Part shown: positions 27,370 through 35,983 of the stretch, piece after piece
Layout of the letters: each line of letters opens with the position of its first letter
Numbering within the stretch: position 1 is the stretch's first letter
From: SCUS01 sp966211675
GTDB lineage: Bacteria; Myxococcota_A; Polyangia; Polyangiales; Ga0077539
DNA: 64,000 bases
NCBI GenBank assembly: GCA_966211675.1
Contig: CBIHPK010000016.1
Location: forward strand, 5,439-69,438
Direction: 5' to 3'
Made by a program: the position numbers and the translations under genes
The notes under the pieces: generated by a model
What the model was told of the DNA's origin: nothing
The model's input: only the letters and a program-made list of their open reading frames with translations
Database searches by the model: none

Positions 27370-28626
27370 TCAGCGGCTCGAGCGTACCGTTCCGCGGAGC
27401 GCGCCCAAGCCCGCGTCGCTCGGCGAGGCGCGACCGCTCGCCGGTCCGCCTTCGTGCGTACGGCGCTTGAAGCGGTAGGTCCGTTCGCCCCAACGCACGC
27501 TCGGGACGGCGAACGCGGCCACGCACGCGGCGACGTGGAGCAGGTCGGCGAGCGGGCGGAGTAGGACCCACCACCCCAGGCGAACGCCGTGCGGGCGGAG
27601 TTGTGTGCGCTCGATCGCCGCCGTCACGGCGATTCTCCAGAGCAGACTGACCGCGAGCAGCGTCGCCGCGAGGACGCTGGTGGGATTCAGCGCCCATGCG
27701 GCGAGAGGAGCGACGACCGCGTGGAGGCCCAGCTGCACAACCAGGAGCCGCGGACTCTCGACCCGCTGGCAGAGCATCCAACGGTGGTACTGGCGCGCGA
27801 GCCCCGCCGCGCCGCAGGCCTCCTGGGCGTGGCGGATCACGGGCCCGGCGCGCAGGCGGAACCCTGCCCCGGTCAACACCGCGGCGAGCCGCAGGTCGTC
27901 GGCGACCGTCTCTCGGAGCACCTCGACGGAGCCGGCGGCCTCGAGCGCCGCCCGGCGCAACACCATCAGTCCCCCTTCCATCAGGCCCAGGCGGCCCATC
28001 CGTTCCAGCGCGCGCACGGTCACGATCTTGTCGCCCGACGCGACCATCGCGAGGAGCCGTTGGAGCCCCGTCGTCGGCACGTGCAGCACCGGCGCGAAGA
28101 CGCCGGCCACGTCGTCGGCGTCGAAGAGTGCGAGGCAGGCGGCGAGATCGTCGGGGTCGAGGTGCACGTCGGCGTCGCAGAACGCGACGAACGGGGCGGT
28201 CGTGGCGTGCCAGCCGGCGGCCATGCCGGCGACCTTGTCGGTAGTGTCGTCGCGGTTCTCCGAGACGAGGAAGGACGCGCGCGCCTCGGCGCCGTGGGCG
28301 GCCCGGGCGGCCGTCAGGCCGGGGTCGCGACGGCGCGAGGCCACGAAGACGAACTCGATGCCTCCGCCGATGCGCTGGGCCAGGAGGGAGGCGTTGTTAC
28401 GGCCGCCGGAGAGATCGGGGCCATAGAGGGGACGAATGACCGCCACCAGCGCGCCCGCGCCCGCCGCGATGCGATCGCGCGAGCAGGGTTCGATCGGAGC
28501 GCGGCCGACGGCCTCCCTGCGCGATAGCTGTGACAGGAAGAGCGCGAGTGTGAGGAAGCCGTTGCCCACGAGCACCGCGACCCACGCTGCCGCGGTGGCG
28601 ACGTCGGCGAGGAGGGCCGTCCTCAC
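27370..28626 (-). CDS. Ceramide glucosyltransferase-like GT2/GT21 membrane glycosyltransferase
   Basis: A 418-residue protein. An N-terminal helix is followed by a GT-A domain with VAVIRPLYGPD, VAFCDADVHLD (DxD, metal/UDP-sugar), EGGLMVLRRAALE, ETVADDLRLAAVL and QYHRWMLCQR (Q-x-x-R-W). Three C-terminal helices complete it. This D,D,D,(Q/R)xxRW pattern is typical of glycosphingolipid and hopanoid (HpnI-like) glycosyltransferases. GTG 28626 overlaps the stop of the deacetylase gene (GTGA), so the two are one transcript. It would transfer a sugar to a membrane lipid. Confidence 0.85.
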   Translation of the reverse strand: MRTALLADVATAAAWVAVLVGNGFLTLALFLSQLSRREAVGRAPIEPCSRDRIAAGAGALVAVIRPLYGPDLSGGRNNASLLAQRIGGGIEFVFVASRRRDPGLTAARAAHGAEARASFLVSENRDDTTDKVAGMAAGWHATTAPFVAFCDADVHLDPDDLAACLALFDADDVAGVFAPVLHVPTTGLQRLLAMVASGDKIVTVRALERMGRLGLMEGGLMVLRRAALEAAGSVEVLRETVADDLRLAAVLTGAGFRLRAGPVIRHAQEACGAAGLARQYHRWMLCQRVESPRLLVVQLGLHAVVAPLAAWALNPTSVLAATLLAVSLLWRIAVTAAIERTQLRPHGVRLGWWVLLRPLADLLHVAACVAAFAVPSVRWGERTYRFKRRTHEGGPASGRASPSDAGLGALRGTVRSSR

Positions 28627-29357
28627 GCGCCCGTCGCTCCTGTGGAGATCGGAGCGCGTCGGGGAACGTCGTCGGGGCTCAGTGCGACGGCGGGGAGTTG
28701 CACCGCGCGCAGTCGATCGAGCAACGCACCGAGCGCGTCGAGCATCGCAGTTCGCCGCGGGAGGCCGTCGTGCAGGAGCACGACGTCGCCGGATGCCACG
28801 TCGGCGAGTCGGCGAGTCATCCCGGCGGCGTCGTGCGGTAGCCAGTCGCGCGAGTCGAAGGACCACATCACCGGGGTGAGCCCTCGCTTCGCGGCGGCGC
28901 GGTACACGCGGAAGTCGCGACGTCCGTACGGAGGGCGAAAGAGCAGGGGCGCCCGGCCCACGATCGGGGCGAGCGTCGTCAGACAGCGACCGAACTCGTC
29001 GTCGAGGGCGCTGCCGGTCCGCGCGAGCAGCGTGCGGTGTCGCCAGCCGTGAATGCCGATCGCGTGGCCCTCTTCGACGACACGGCGGGCGAGCGCGGGG
29101 AAGCGCTGGACGCGCTCGGCGATCGGGAAGAACGTCGCCCTCGCCCCGGCCGCGCGCAGCAGGTCGAGCACACGGGGTGTTTCGACCGGGTCCGGGCCGT
29201 CATCGAAGGTGAGCGCCACCGAGCCGGGAGGCGCGCGCCAGATGGTTCCGGGGACGAGCCAGTCGTGAACCCCACGCCACGGAAGCACGGCCCCCACGCC
29301 ATAGGCGCTGACGAGGGCCGTCGACCCGACGATGACCGAGAGCGAGAGAGCATCCAC
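28623..29357 (-). CDS. Polysaccharide deacetylase (NodB domain)
   Basis: A 244-residue protein. One N-terminal helix is followed by a NodB-type deacetylase with ALTFDDGPDPVET (catalytic Asp and metal Asp, about 48-60), IGIHGWRHRT (metal His pair), FRPPYGRRDFRVY, WSFDSRDW and VVLLHDG. All five motifs are intact, so it should remove N-acetyl groups from a GlcNAc-containing substrate in the periplasm. The start is GTG 29357, which lies just 9 nt after the promoter-like CAA box. It is coupled to the lipid glycosyltransferase downstream, suggesting an amino-sugar lipid. Confidence 0.88.
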   Translation of the reverse strand: MDALSLSVIVGSTALVSAYGVGAVLPWRGVHDWLVPGTIWRAPPGSVALTFDDGPDPVETPRVLDLLRAAGARATFFPIAERVQRFPALARRVVEEGHAIGIHGWRHRTLLARTGSALDDEFGRCLTTLAPIVGRAPLLFRPPYGRRDFRVYRAAAKRGLTPVMWSFDSRDWLPHDAAGMTRRLADVASGDVVLLHDGLPRRTAMLDALGALLDRLRAVQLPAVALSPDDVPRRAPISTGATGA

Positions 29358-29366
29358 GCTGGGTCA

Positions 29367-29393
29367 TTGATTCGGCGGACGCTCGACCTTCAA
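29367..29393 (-). promoter_or_regulatory. Bipartite promoter element directly before 29357
   Basis: On the minus strand TTTGAAGGTCG is followed after 18 nt by CAA within GAATCAATG. A gap of 9 nt to GTG 29357 predicts a leaderless transcript. The 314-nt gap to 29671 holds this site, the plus-strand site at 29515, and nothing else recognised. Confidence 0.55.
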
Positions 29394-29514
29394 ACCATCT
29401 CGACGATCCATCCGAGGAAGCGGACGTGCGCGACCTTGGGGGTCCGGTCGAGGCCATCCGACGGCGCCACGAGGCCTCTTCGTAGAGGGCGCGGGGAGAC
29501 AATCGCCAGGGGTC

Positions 29515-29541
29515 ATGAAGGTCTTGGGGAGGACAGGACAA
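29515..29541 (+). promoter_or_regulatory. Bipartite promoter element upstream of 29672
   Basis: CATGAAGGTC is followed after 18 nt by CAA within AGGACAATTC, in the orientation of the outer-membrane protein gene. The leader would be about 120 nt. Confidence 0.6.
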
Positions 29542-29671
29542 TTCGAATCCCGGAGTGCGGCGCGCCCTGCGTGCCACTGCCGTCTCGGAGGATCGTCTGC
29601 ATGAAGCCCGCATCGCATCGACACCTCAGCCGCTCTGCGACGCGATCCGGCCATGGCTGCGATGCCGCCCC

Positions 29672-31030
29672 GTGAGGTGCTTCGCTAGCGCCCCGCGGAC
29701 GCGCTACCGCGGGCCCGTCTTCGCCGCGCTGCTGGTCCTCACCGCGCGCCCCGTGGGAGCCCAGGATCGCCCCGCGACCACTCGGCCTCCGACCGACGCG
29801 AGCGCGAGGCCGACTCCGAGCGCCACGATGGCCTCGGGTGACACCGTCGACTACACCACCCGGCGCTACGAGCCCGCGGGCTTCCCCCTCATCGGCGGGA
29901 GCACGGACATCGGCGTGCTGATCGGTGGCGCGGGCACGCTCTCTCGCTTCCAGAACGGCGTGCGCCCCTACTTCTGGAACATGGACCTCGTGCTCGCCGC
30001 GAGCTTCAAGAGCGGCCCCTCGGGCGTGGAGGTCGCCCAGCAGAACTACCGCTGGCAGCTCGATCTGCCCGGCCTCGCGGGCGGCCGCCTGCGCCTCCAC
30101 CTCGCGGCCTTCTTCCAGCGCACCGTCAACCAGGGGTACTTCGGTCTCGGCAACGCGAGCCCGGCGCAACGCCCGTCGAGCGCGACCGGCGAGCCGGGGC
30201 GCTACTTCCAGTGCGTGCTCGACGAGCTGCGGGTGTTCCAGTCGTCGCGCATCGTGCTGCGGCGGCCGGTGAGCATCGCCCTCGCGACGGTCTACCGCTA
30301 CATGGACGCGACGGCCTACCCCGGCAGCCAGCTCGCCGTCGACGCGGCGACCACCACCGCCGACGGCCAGCCCCTCATTCGCGGCGTGCGCCCGATGCAC
30401 TACGTCGAGCTGAGCGCGCGCCTCGTCGTCGACACTCGCGACGGCGAGATCATGCCGATGCGGGGGGTGTTCCATCAGGTCTGGCTGCGCGCGGTGCAGG
30501 GTTTCCCCACCGACGCCTCCATCGCCTACGGCGCGGCGGGCGCGAGCCTCTCGCAGTACGTGCACCTCGTCGGGCCGCTGGTCTTCGCCTCGCGGGTCTT
30601 CGGCGAATTCCAGTTCGGCAACGTGCCCTTCTACGACCTCTTCCGCGCCGGGACGCCCTTCGCCTTCGACGCACCGGGAGGCGCCGAGGGCGTGCGCGGC
30701 GTCCCCTACGGCCGCTACGCCGGGCCCATCAAGCTGGTGGTCAACCTGGAGCTGCGCGCGCTGCTCCTCGGCTTCCGCGCCTTCGGGCAGTCGTTTCGGC
30801 TCGGCGCCAATGCCTTCTTCGACACCGGCCGCCTCTGGAGCGACTACACCTTCCACGCGCCCCGCGACGGCACCGGACCGGGGCTCACCTTCGGCACCGG
30901 AGTCGGCCTGTACCTCAGGTGGGGCCAGGCCGCGATCTTCCGCGCCGAGATCGCCTATTCGCCCGACGCCACGGCGGAGAACCCTGGATTCCCCTTCGGG
31001 ATCTATATCGAGGACGGGGTGATGTTCTGA
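29672..31030 (+). CDS. Omp85/BamA-like outer membrane beta-barrel protein
   Basis: About 452 residues. GTG 29672 places a signal peptide at the start (VFAALLVLTARPVGAQ). The mature part is a string of amphipathic strands ending in phenylalanine (YIEDGVMF). SARLVVDTRDGEIMPMRG and LGANAFFDTGRLW match the conserved strands of bacterial surface antigen (Omp85 superfamily) barrels. No POTRA domains are visible in the short N-terminal region, unlike BamA. It is probably a stand-alone barrel for secretion or lipid transport. Its 3' end is 47 nt from the convergent COG4705 gene. Confidence 0.78.
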   Translation: MRCFASAPRTRYRGPVFAALLVLTARPVGAQDRPATTRPPTDASARPTPSATMASGDTVDYTTRRYEPAGFPLIGGSTDIGVLIGGAGTLSRFQNGVRPYFWNMDLVLAASFKSGPSGVEVAQQNYRWQLDLPGLAGGRLRLHLAAFFQRTVNQGYFGLGNASPAQRPSSATGEPGRYFQCVLDELRVFQSSRIVLRRPVSIALATVYRYMDATAYPGSQLAVDAATTTADGQPLIRGVRPMHYVELSARLVVDTRDGEIMPMRGVFHQVWLRAVQGFPTDASIAYGAAGASLSQYVHLVGPLVFASRVFGEFQFGNVPFYDLFRAGTPFAFDAPGGAEGVRGVPYGRYAGPIKLVVNLELRALLLGFRAFGQSFRLGANAFFDTGRLWSDYTFHAPRDGTGPGLTFGTGVGLYLRWGQAAIFRAEIAYSPDATAENPGFPFGIYIEDGVMF

Positions 31031-31077
31031 CCCTGTGGTCCGCTGGCCGGGCGTCCCACGGGTTCGCGCAGAAAGGT

Positions 31078-31818
31078 TCAGGCCGATCGGGCGAGTGCGG
31101 CCCTGCTGTGGGCGGTGCGGACGGCGTTGCCCGCGATGGCGGCGAAGACCAGCACCAGAAGCGCCGAGGCCCCGACGTTGCCCAGGTCGAGGCCCACGGG
31201 CTTGGTGAGCAGGTCTCCCATCGTCGCGCCGAGCGGATGCGTCACCACGATCGCGGCCCAGTAGCAGGCGGTGCGGGGAGCGCGAGTGAACACCGCCACC
31301 GCGGTGACCGCCGCGAGCAGCGAGAGCAGCGCTGCCGTGGCGCCCGCGAAGCCCAGCCGCGTACCGTTGGAGATCAGGTCGCCCAGCGCCGTGCCCAGCG
31401 TGCTCGACGCGAGGATCGCGGCCCAGTACAGCGCCTCCGTGCGGCGTGAGAGAGCCGCGTCGAGATCGGTGCTCCGCGCGGTCGCGCTCCAGACGCCCAG
31501 CACCACGGCGAGCATCGCGACGGTGAGCGCCGTCCCGGCGGCGTACCCCAGGTGCAGGGAGCGGGTGAGGAAGTCGGAGATGGTGGTCCCCGCGGTGCTC
31601 GCGAGGGTGATCACCGTCCAGTAGAGCGCCGCGTGCTGCGAGCGCGATCGGATCTGCAGCGCGAACGCCGCGACGAAGAGCGCGAGCAGCGCGACCGTAC
31701 CGAGGCCGTAGCCGAGGTGGAGGCTCTGGGAGACGAGGTCGCCCGCGGTCTCGCCCATCGTCGTGGCACTGATGATCAGCGCCCAGTACTGCAAGCCCTG
31801 CTGCGGCAACTTCTTCAT
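31078..31818 (-). CDS. COG4705-like four-repeat membrane protein (copy 2)
   Basis: A 246-residue polytopic protein with the same four-fold motif as copies 1 and 3: TTMGETAGDLVS, STAGTTISDFLT, STLGTALGDLIS and HPLGATMGDLLT, each followed by a helix with LG(Y/F). It lacks the N-terminal soluble stretch of copy 1. ATG 31818 is chosen because upstream sequence is Pro/Arg-rich. Divergence between copies is high outside the motifs, so this is not a recent duplication. Function unknown. Conserved Thr, Gly and Asp inside membrane segments suggest transport. Confidence 0.8.
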   Translation of the reverse strand: MKKLPQQGLQYWALIISATTMGETAGDLVSQSLHLGYGLGTVALLALFVAAFALQIRSRSQHAALYWTVITLASTAGTTISDFLTRSLHLGYAAGTALTVAMLAVVLGVWSATARSTDLDAALSRRTEALYWAAILASSTLGTALGDLISNGTRLGFAGATAALLSLLAAVTAVAVFTRAPRTACYWAAIVVTHPLGATMGDLLTKPVGLDLGNVGASALLVLVFAAIAGNAVRTAHSRAALARSA

Positions 31819-32000
31819 CGGAGACCTCCATCGGGCGGCGACGGCGTCCGTCGGCCGCGGGTTGTTCGTGGGGTTCCTACGCGGTGGGCCGGGCGGTGAT
31901 TCCGCCCGCGGGCGAGTCTTCATCTTCTCTTCACCGGCGCTGCCGTCCGGCATCGATCATCGTCCCTTCGTCCGCGATCCACTCCCCGAACGAGGTCACC

Positions 32001-32318
32001 ATGAACATCAAGAGCCGATTCGCCCTCGCCATCACCACCCTCTCGCTGGTGGCCACCGCGCTCCCCGGCGTCGCCGCGGCGCAGCACGCCACCGCCCGGA
32101 TCACCATGGACGACGCGCGCACCCGGGCGCTCCACGCGGCTCCCGGGACCATCGTCGCGCAGGAGCTCGAGCGCGAGCGCGGTCGCTCGATCTACTCGTT
32201 CGAGATCCGCGTGAACGGCGCCCCTGCCGGCGAGGTCACCGAGGTGAACATCGACGCCGGCGACGGTCACGTCGTGGCGATCGAGCACGAGCACGCCCGC
32301 GCCGAACACCGCCGCTAG
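32001..32318 (+). CDS. Periplasmic PepSY-domain protein
   Basis: A 105-residue protein with a classical signal peptide (LVATALPGVAAAQ) and one PepSY domain (ITMDDARTRALHAAPGTIVAQ, then YSFEIRVNGAPAGEVTEVN, DAGDGHVVAIEHE). ATG 32001 is preceded by GAGGT. Small PepSY proteins next to two-component systems often take part in cation or envelope-stress sensing. Here the gene converges on the sensor kinase, the two coding ends overlapping by 4 nt, which suggests a functional link. The His/Glu-rich tail (EHEHARAEHRR) might bind metal. Confidence 0.82.
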   Translation: MNIKSRFALAITTLSLVATALPGVAAAQHATARITMDDARTRALHAAPGTIVAQELERERGRSIYSFEIRVNGAPAGEVTEVNIDAGDGHVVAIEHEHARAEHRR

Positions 32319-33400
32319 AGACAGGGCACTCGCAGGACGAACCGCGCGCCGCCTTCTTCGCTCCAGCCCACCTCCGCCGTCCCCCCGTGCCGTGCGAGCA
32401 CGCGGCGGACGATCGCGAGGCCGAGCCCGTGGCCGGCGTCCGGTCCGCCGGCCGCGGCGCTCCCCCGTCGCAGCGGCTCGAAGATGAGCTCGCGCTCGCC
32501 CTCGGGGACGCCGGGCCCCGAGTCGTCGACCGCGACCGCGACCTCGGACGCCCCGACCCGCAGGCCGACCCTCACGCGACCCCCGCGCGGCGTGTAGCGG
32601 ATCGCGTTCTCGACCACGTTCCGCACGGCGCTCGCCATCGCGTCGGGGTCGCCGCGGACCCGCGCGTCGCCGGCGTCTCCCTCCGCGGCGGGCGAGAGCG
32701 ACACGCCGCGCTCGGCGGCCCGCTCCGCGAGGCTCGCGAGGACCTCGTCGACCCGCTCGCGCAGGTCGAACGCGACCGAGGTCTCCAGCGGCCCCTCCGC
32801 GCGCGCCAGCGCCAGCAGCGACTCGACCAGCCGCGCGAGGTGCCGGAGTTCCTCCGAGACGCCGGTCGCCGTCCGCTCCCACGCGTCGGCGGAGCGCGGG
32901 TGACGCAGCGCGACCTCGAGCGTCGAGAGCGCGGCCGCGAGCGGCGTCCTGAGCTCGTGGGACGCGTCCGCGGCGTACCGCGCGAGCGCCGCGAAGCCCG
33001 CATCGAGGCGGGCGAGGAGCGCGTTCATCTCCTCGGTGAGCTCGAACAGCTCGTCACGGCGCTCGGGGAGCGCGAGGCGTTGCTTCAGGTCCGAGGCGGT
33101 CAGTCGCCGGGCGGCGTCGATGACCTCGTTGAGCGGTGCGAGCGCTCGTCGGCTGAGCAGCAGCGCGCCGCCCACCGCCACCAGCAGCGCGATCGGCGCC
33201 GCCAGGGCCATCGAGACGAGCACCTGCTCGCCGGCCTCGCGTACGACCGACTCCCCGATGGGGCGCGGCTCTTCACCGGCCTCGATGCGCAACGCGACGT
33301 AGAGCGCTACCGCGAAGACCGCCAGCGTCACGAGCGTGGAGGCGACCATCCACCCCGCGAGCCGCGCCCGGAGCGAGCTTCGCATCGGCCGCTCACCCAT
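32315..33400 (-). CDS. Sensor histidine kinase
   Basis: A 361-residue kinase. Helices near residues 12-37 and 58-83 bracket a short periplasmic loop of about 20 residues. A HAMP segment, the phospho-acceptor box ASHELRTPL (His about 148), N-box VVENAIRYTPRGG, G1 VDDSGPGVP and G2 HGLGLAIVRR complete it. The small loop suggests sensing within the membrane or through a partner such as the neighbouring PepSY protein. It overlaps the response regulator gene by 8 nt; the pair resembles QseBC/PmrAB-type systems. Confidence 0.92.
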   Translation of the reverse strand: MGERPMRSSLRARLAGWMVASTLVTLAVFAVALYVALRIEAGEEPRPIGESVVREAGEQVLVSMALAAPIALLVAVGGALLLSRRALAPLNEVIDAARRLTASDLKQRLALPERRDELFELTEEMNALLARLDAGFAALARYAADASHELRTPLAAALSTLEVALRHPRSADAWERTATGVSEELRHLARLVESLLALARAEGPLETSVAFDLRERVDEVLASLAERAAERGVSLSPAAEGDAGDARVRGDPDAMASAVRNVVENAIRYTPRGGRVRVGLRVGASEVAVAVDDSGPGVPEGERELIFEPLRRGSAAAGGPDAGHGLGLAIVRRVLARHGGTAEVGWSEEGGARFVLRVPCL

Positions 33401-34082
33401 TGCGCGACGGCGGCGCGTGTTGGAGCCGGTAGCCGAAGCCGCGCACGGTCTCGATGGCGACGCTGCCGCCGGCGATCTTCCGGCGCAGGTGAGCCACGTG
33501 CACGTCGACGAGGTTGGTGCCCGGATCGAAGTCGTAGCCGAAGACCGCGCTCAGCAGGTCCTTCCGGGAGACGACCTCGCCGCGGCGACGGAGCAGGTAC
33601 TCCAGCAGGGCGCGCTCGCGGGGCGAGAGCTTCACCGAGCGTCCGTCGACGAGCACATCGGGCGAGTCGGCGTGGAGCTCGATCCCGTCGACGGAGAGCG
33701 GCGCCCAGCGCGGCGCGGCCGCCCGGCGGAGCAGCGAACGAACCCGCGCGAGCAGCTCGGCGAACGCGAAGGGCTTCACGAGGTAGTCGTCGGCGCCCGC
33801 GTCCAGCGCCTCGACCCGGGCGGCGATCGCGTCGCGCGCGGTCAGCACCAGGACCGGAAGCGTCCGCCCTTCGTCGCGGATCGATCGCAGCACGTCCAGC
33901 CCGTCGACGTCGGGCAGCCCGAGGTCGAGGATCACCAGGTCACCGGGGTTCGCTTCAACCTGCGCACGCGCTTCGGCGCCGGTCGCGGCCACGGTCACCG
34001 CGAAGCCCTCCTCGGCGAGACCCTGCTCGAGCGAGGCCGCCAGCGAAGCCGTGTCCTCGACCAGCAACACGCGGGGATGCAC
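33393..34082 (-). CDS. OmpR-family response regulator
   Basis: A 229-residue protein. The receiver has the acidic pair VEDT, phospho-acceptor LDLGLPDVDG (Asp about 53), VLTARDA and LVKPF (Lys about 103). The C-terminal winged helix contains LSPRERALLEYLLRR, DVHVAHLRRKI and IETVRGFGYRL. GTG 34082 gives a normal N-terminus; the ORF upstream to 34268 is not part of the family. It would be phosphorylated by the overlapping kinase. No TGAAG element precedes it, so it is probably outside the regulon described in the findings. Confidence 0.92.
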   Translation of the reverse strand: MHPRVLLVEDTASLAASLEQGLAEEGFAVTVAATGAEARAQVEANPGDLVILDLGLPDVDGLDVLRSIRDEGRTLPVLVLTARDAIAARVEALDAGADDYLVKPFAFAELLARVRSLLRRAAAPRWAPLSVDGIELHADSPDVLVDGRSVKLSPRERALLEYLLRRRGEVVSRKDLLSAVFGYDFDPGTNLVDVHVAHLRRKIAGGSVAIETVRGFGYRLQHAPPSRNG

Positions 34083-34264
34083 GGCGGTGCTACGTCCCGG
34101 AGGGGCGCGCGGGGTCAGGAAGAACGCAGGGCACGAGAGTCGGGGGCACCACGACCGTGGGCATGCCTCAAGCAACTTCGGATCGCAACCGCGCGCGGTC
34201 ACGGCGGACTTCACGGCCGCATACTGGTCCACCGCCTCGACGCCCATCGAGCGGACCGCAACCC

Positions 34265-35983
34265 TCACGGGTCGGCGTGCGCAGCGTAGAGGGCCGGACC
34301 GCCCGTGCGCGTGTCGCTCCAGGCCGCCCAGAGTCCACCCCTCGGGTCGAGCGCGAGGGCGGCGTGGTGGCCGTGCCAGCGGTTCGGGTCCGCGGTCGTG
34401 CTCAGGTGGAAGGCCTCACCCGCAACCGCCTCGTTGACCCCGCATGCGACCGCGCCGTCCGCCGCGCAGCGCGCGTACCGGGCGCCTCCCTCGCCGGTGC
34501 GGTTGTCGAGCCAGAGCGCGTGAAACACCCCGCGCGCGGGGTCGCCGGCGAGCGCCGCCCAGGCGTGCGTGGCGCACCGCGCGTGGTCGTCGTTGACCCG
34601 GCGATGCTGCCAGCGAGCGCCGTCGGTGGTCGTCGCGAGCACGAGGTCCCACCGGCCGTCGGACTCGCCCGAGACGTAGAGCACGCCCACGGTCGCACCC
34701 ACGACGGCCACCCTCGGCGGCAGCGTCACCACCGCCTCGTCCGGCAACGAGACCAGCGCTCCGCCGCCGAAGACCACCCCGTCGTCGCTGCGCGCGTAGC
34801 GGATCAGGTTGTGCCGATCGCCGAGCGCCCCGCGGGCGTTGGCGCGGCCGAGCATCGCCCACGCGACGTGCAGCGTCCCGTGGTCGTCGGCGACGGCGTC
34901 GACCCCGATCGCGTCGCGCACGAAGGGCGTCGGGCGACCCTGCGCGTCGACGGGCTGCTCGGTGTGGTTGAGCTCCACCGGCGGGGAGAAAGTGCGGCCG
35001 CCGTCGTCCGAGCGCTGCGCGACCAGCCACACCTCGCCTCGGGTCGAGCGCGCGATGTAGAGCGCGTGGAGGCGGTCGGCCCCGGGGTCCGCGCCCGACG
35101 CGCCGAGCACGAGCACGGGCGGATCGCACCCGCCGGTGCAGCGCCCCGGGGGGTCGATCTGCACCGGGCTCGTCCAGCTCGCGCCGTGGTCCTGCGAGCG
35201 GGCGACCTGCATGAGCGGGGTCTTGTGGTCGTCGGCGCGGGCGCGCCATGCCGCGTAGAAGACGCCGCTGCGATCGACGCACAGCACGGGGTCGTCGGCG
35301 TGGTTGTACGCGGGATTGACCGGCGAGGTCGCCGGCGCCCAGCGGGCTTCGCCGAAGATCGACACGCCGCCGAAGATCTCACCGAGAGGATTGCGCGCGG
35401 CGTAGGCGAGGAGGGCGGTCCCGTCGGGGGCGATGGCGAGCGAGGGGTCGACCTCCATGTCCGAGTTCTCGCGGGCGAAGGTGACGCTCGCCGCGGGCGC
35501 GACGAACGTAGCCGGGGTGAGGGTCGAGTCGGTGCAGGACGTCCCCGGCGGCGCGAGCCCCACGGGCGCCGGGTTGGGGATGCACCCGCGCGGGAGCAGC
35601 GGCGACAGATGCTGACAGACGTAGCCTTCGGCGACGCGGCACTCGTCGTCGCTGGCGCAGCGGCGGAGGCAATACCGCTCCGCTCCGGCGGCCACGCAGA
35701 ACGCGTCGGCCGGGCACGCGGCGCTCCGGCACGCCTGCGTGCAGTACCCGCCCGGGAAGCCACGCGCGGGGGTGAAGCACGACTGGCTCGCGGCGCATCC
35801 GGCGACGGCCTCGGTCTGGTCCTGTGCGTCGGAGCACGCACGGCCGACGGCCGACGGGCCCGCGTCCGGCGCGTCGACCGGCGCGTCGACCGAGGCGTCG
35901 GGCGGCGTGAAGACCCGGTGGGACGAGCCCTCGCAGCCCGCGCCCAGCAGCGCGACGAGGCGCCAGCGCGCGCGTGCCCTCAC
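34265..35983 (-). CDS. BNR/sialidase-like beta-propeller lipoprotein
   Basis: A 572-residue protein. A signal peptide with lipobox (LVALLGAGCEGS) and an Asp/Pro linker are followed by a Cys-rich module (about 50-130). A long C-terminal propeller has repeated exo-sialidase-style boxes (SQDHGASWTSPVQI, SDDGGRTFSPPVEL, TDGARWQHRRV) and DPSLAIAPDG/ALALDPRGGLWAAWSD ends. The BNR boxes support a propeller but not sialidase activity itself. GTG 35983 overlaps the stop of the IgGFc-type gene by 4 nt. It is last in the sigma-factor operon. Confidence 0.82.
   Translation of the reverse strand: MRARARWRLVALLGAGCEGSSHRVFTPPDASVDAPVDAPDAGPSAVGRACSDAQDQTEAVAGCAASQSCFTPARGFPGGYCTQACRSAACPADAFCVAAGAERYCLRRCASDDECRVAEGYVCQHLSPLLPRGCIPNPAPVGLAPPGTSCTDSTLTPATFVAPAASVTFARENSDMEVDPSLAIAPDGTALLAYAARNPLGEIFGGVSIFGEARWAPATSPVNPAYNHADDPVLCVDRSGVFYAAWRARADDHKTPLMQVARSQDHGASWTSPVQIDPPGRCTGGCDPPVLVLGASGADPGADRLHALYIARSTRGEVWLVAQRSDDGGRTFSPPVELNHTEQPVDAQGRPTPFVRDAIGVDAVADDHGTLHVAWAMLGRANARGALGDRHNLIRYARSDDGVVFGGGALVSLPDEAVVTLPPRVAVVGATVGVLYVSGESDGRWDLVLATTTDGARWQHRRVNDDHARCATHAWAALAGDPARGVFHALWLDNRTGEGGARYARCAADGAVACGVNEAVAGEAFHLSTTADPNRWHGHHAALALDPRGGLWAAWSDTRTGGPALYAAHADP

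Noticed and set aside
31890..31940. TGAAG followed by GGAATC upstream of the 31818 gene
   Set aside because: The spacing and the CAA box do not match the other sites.
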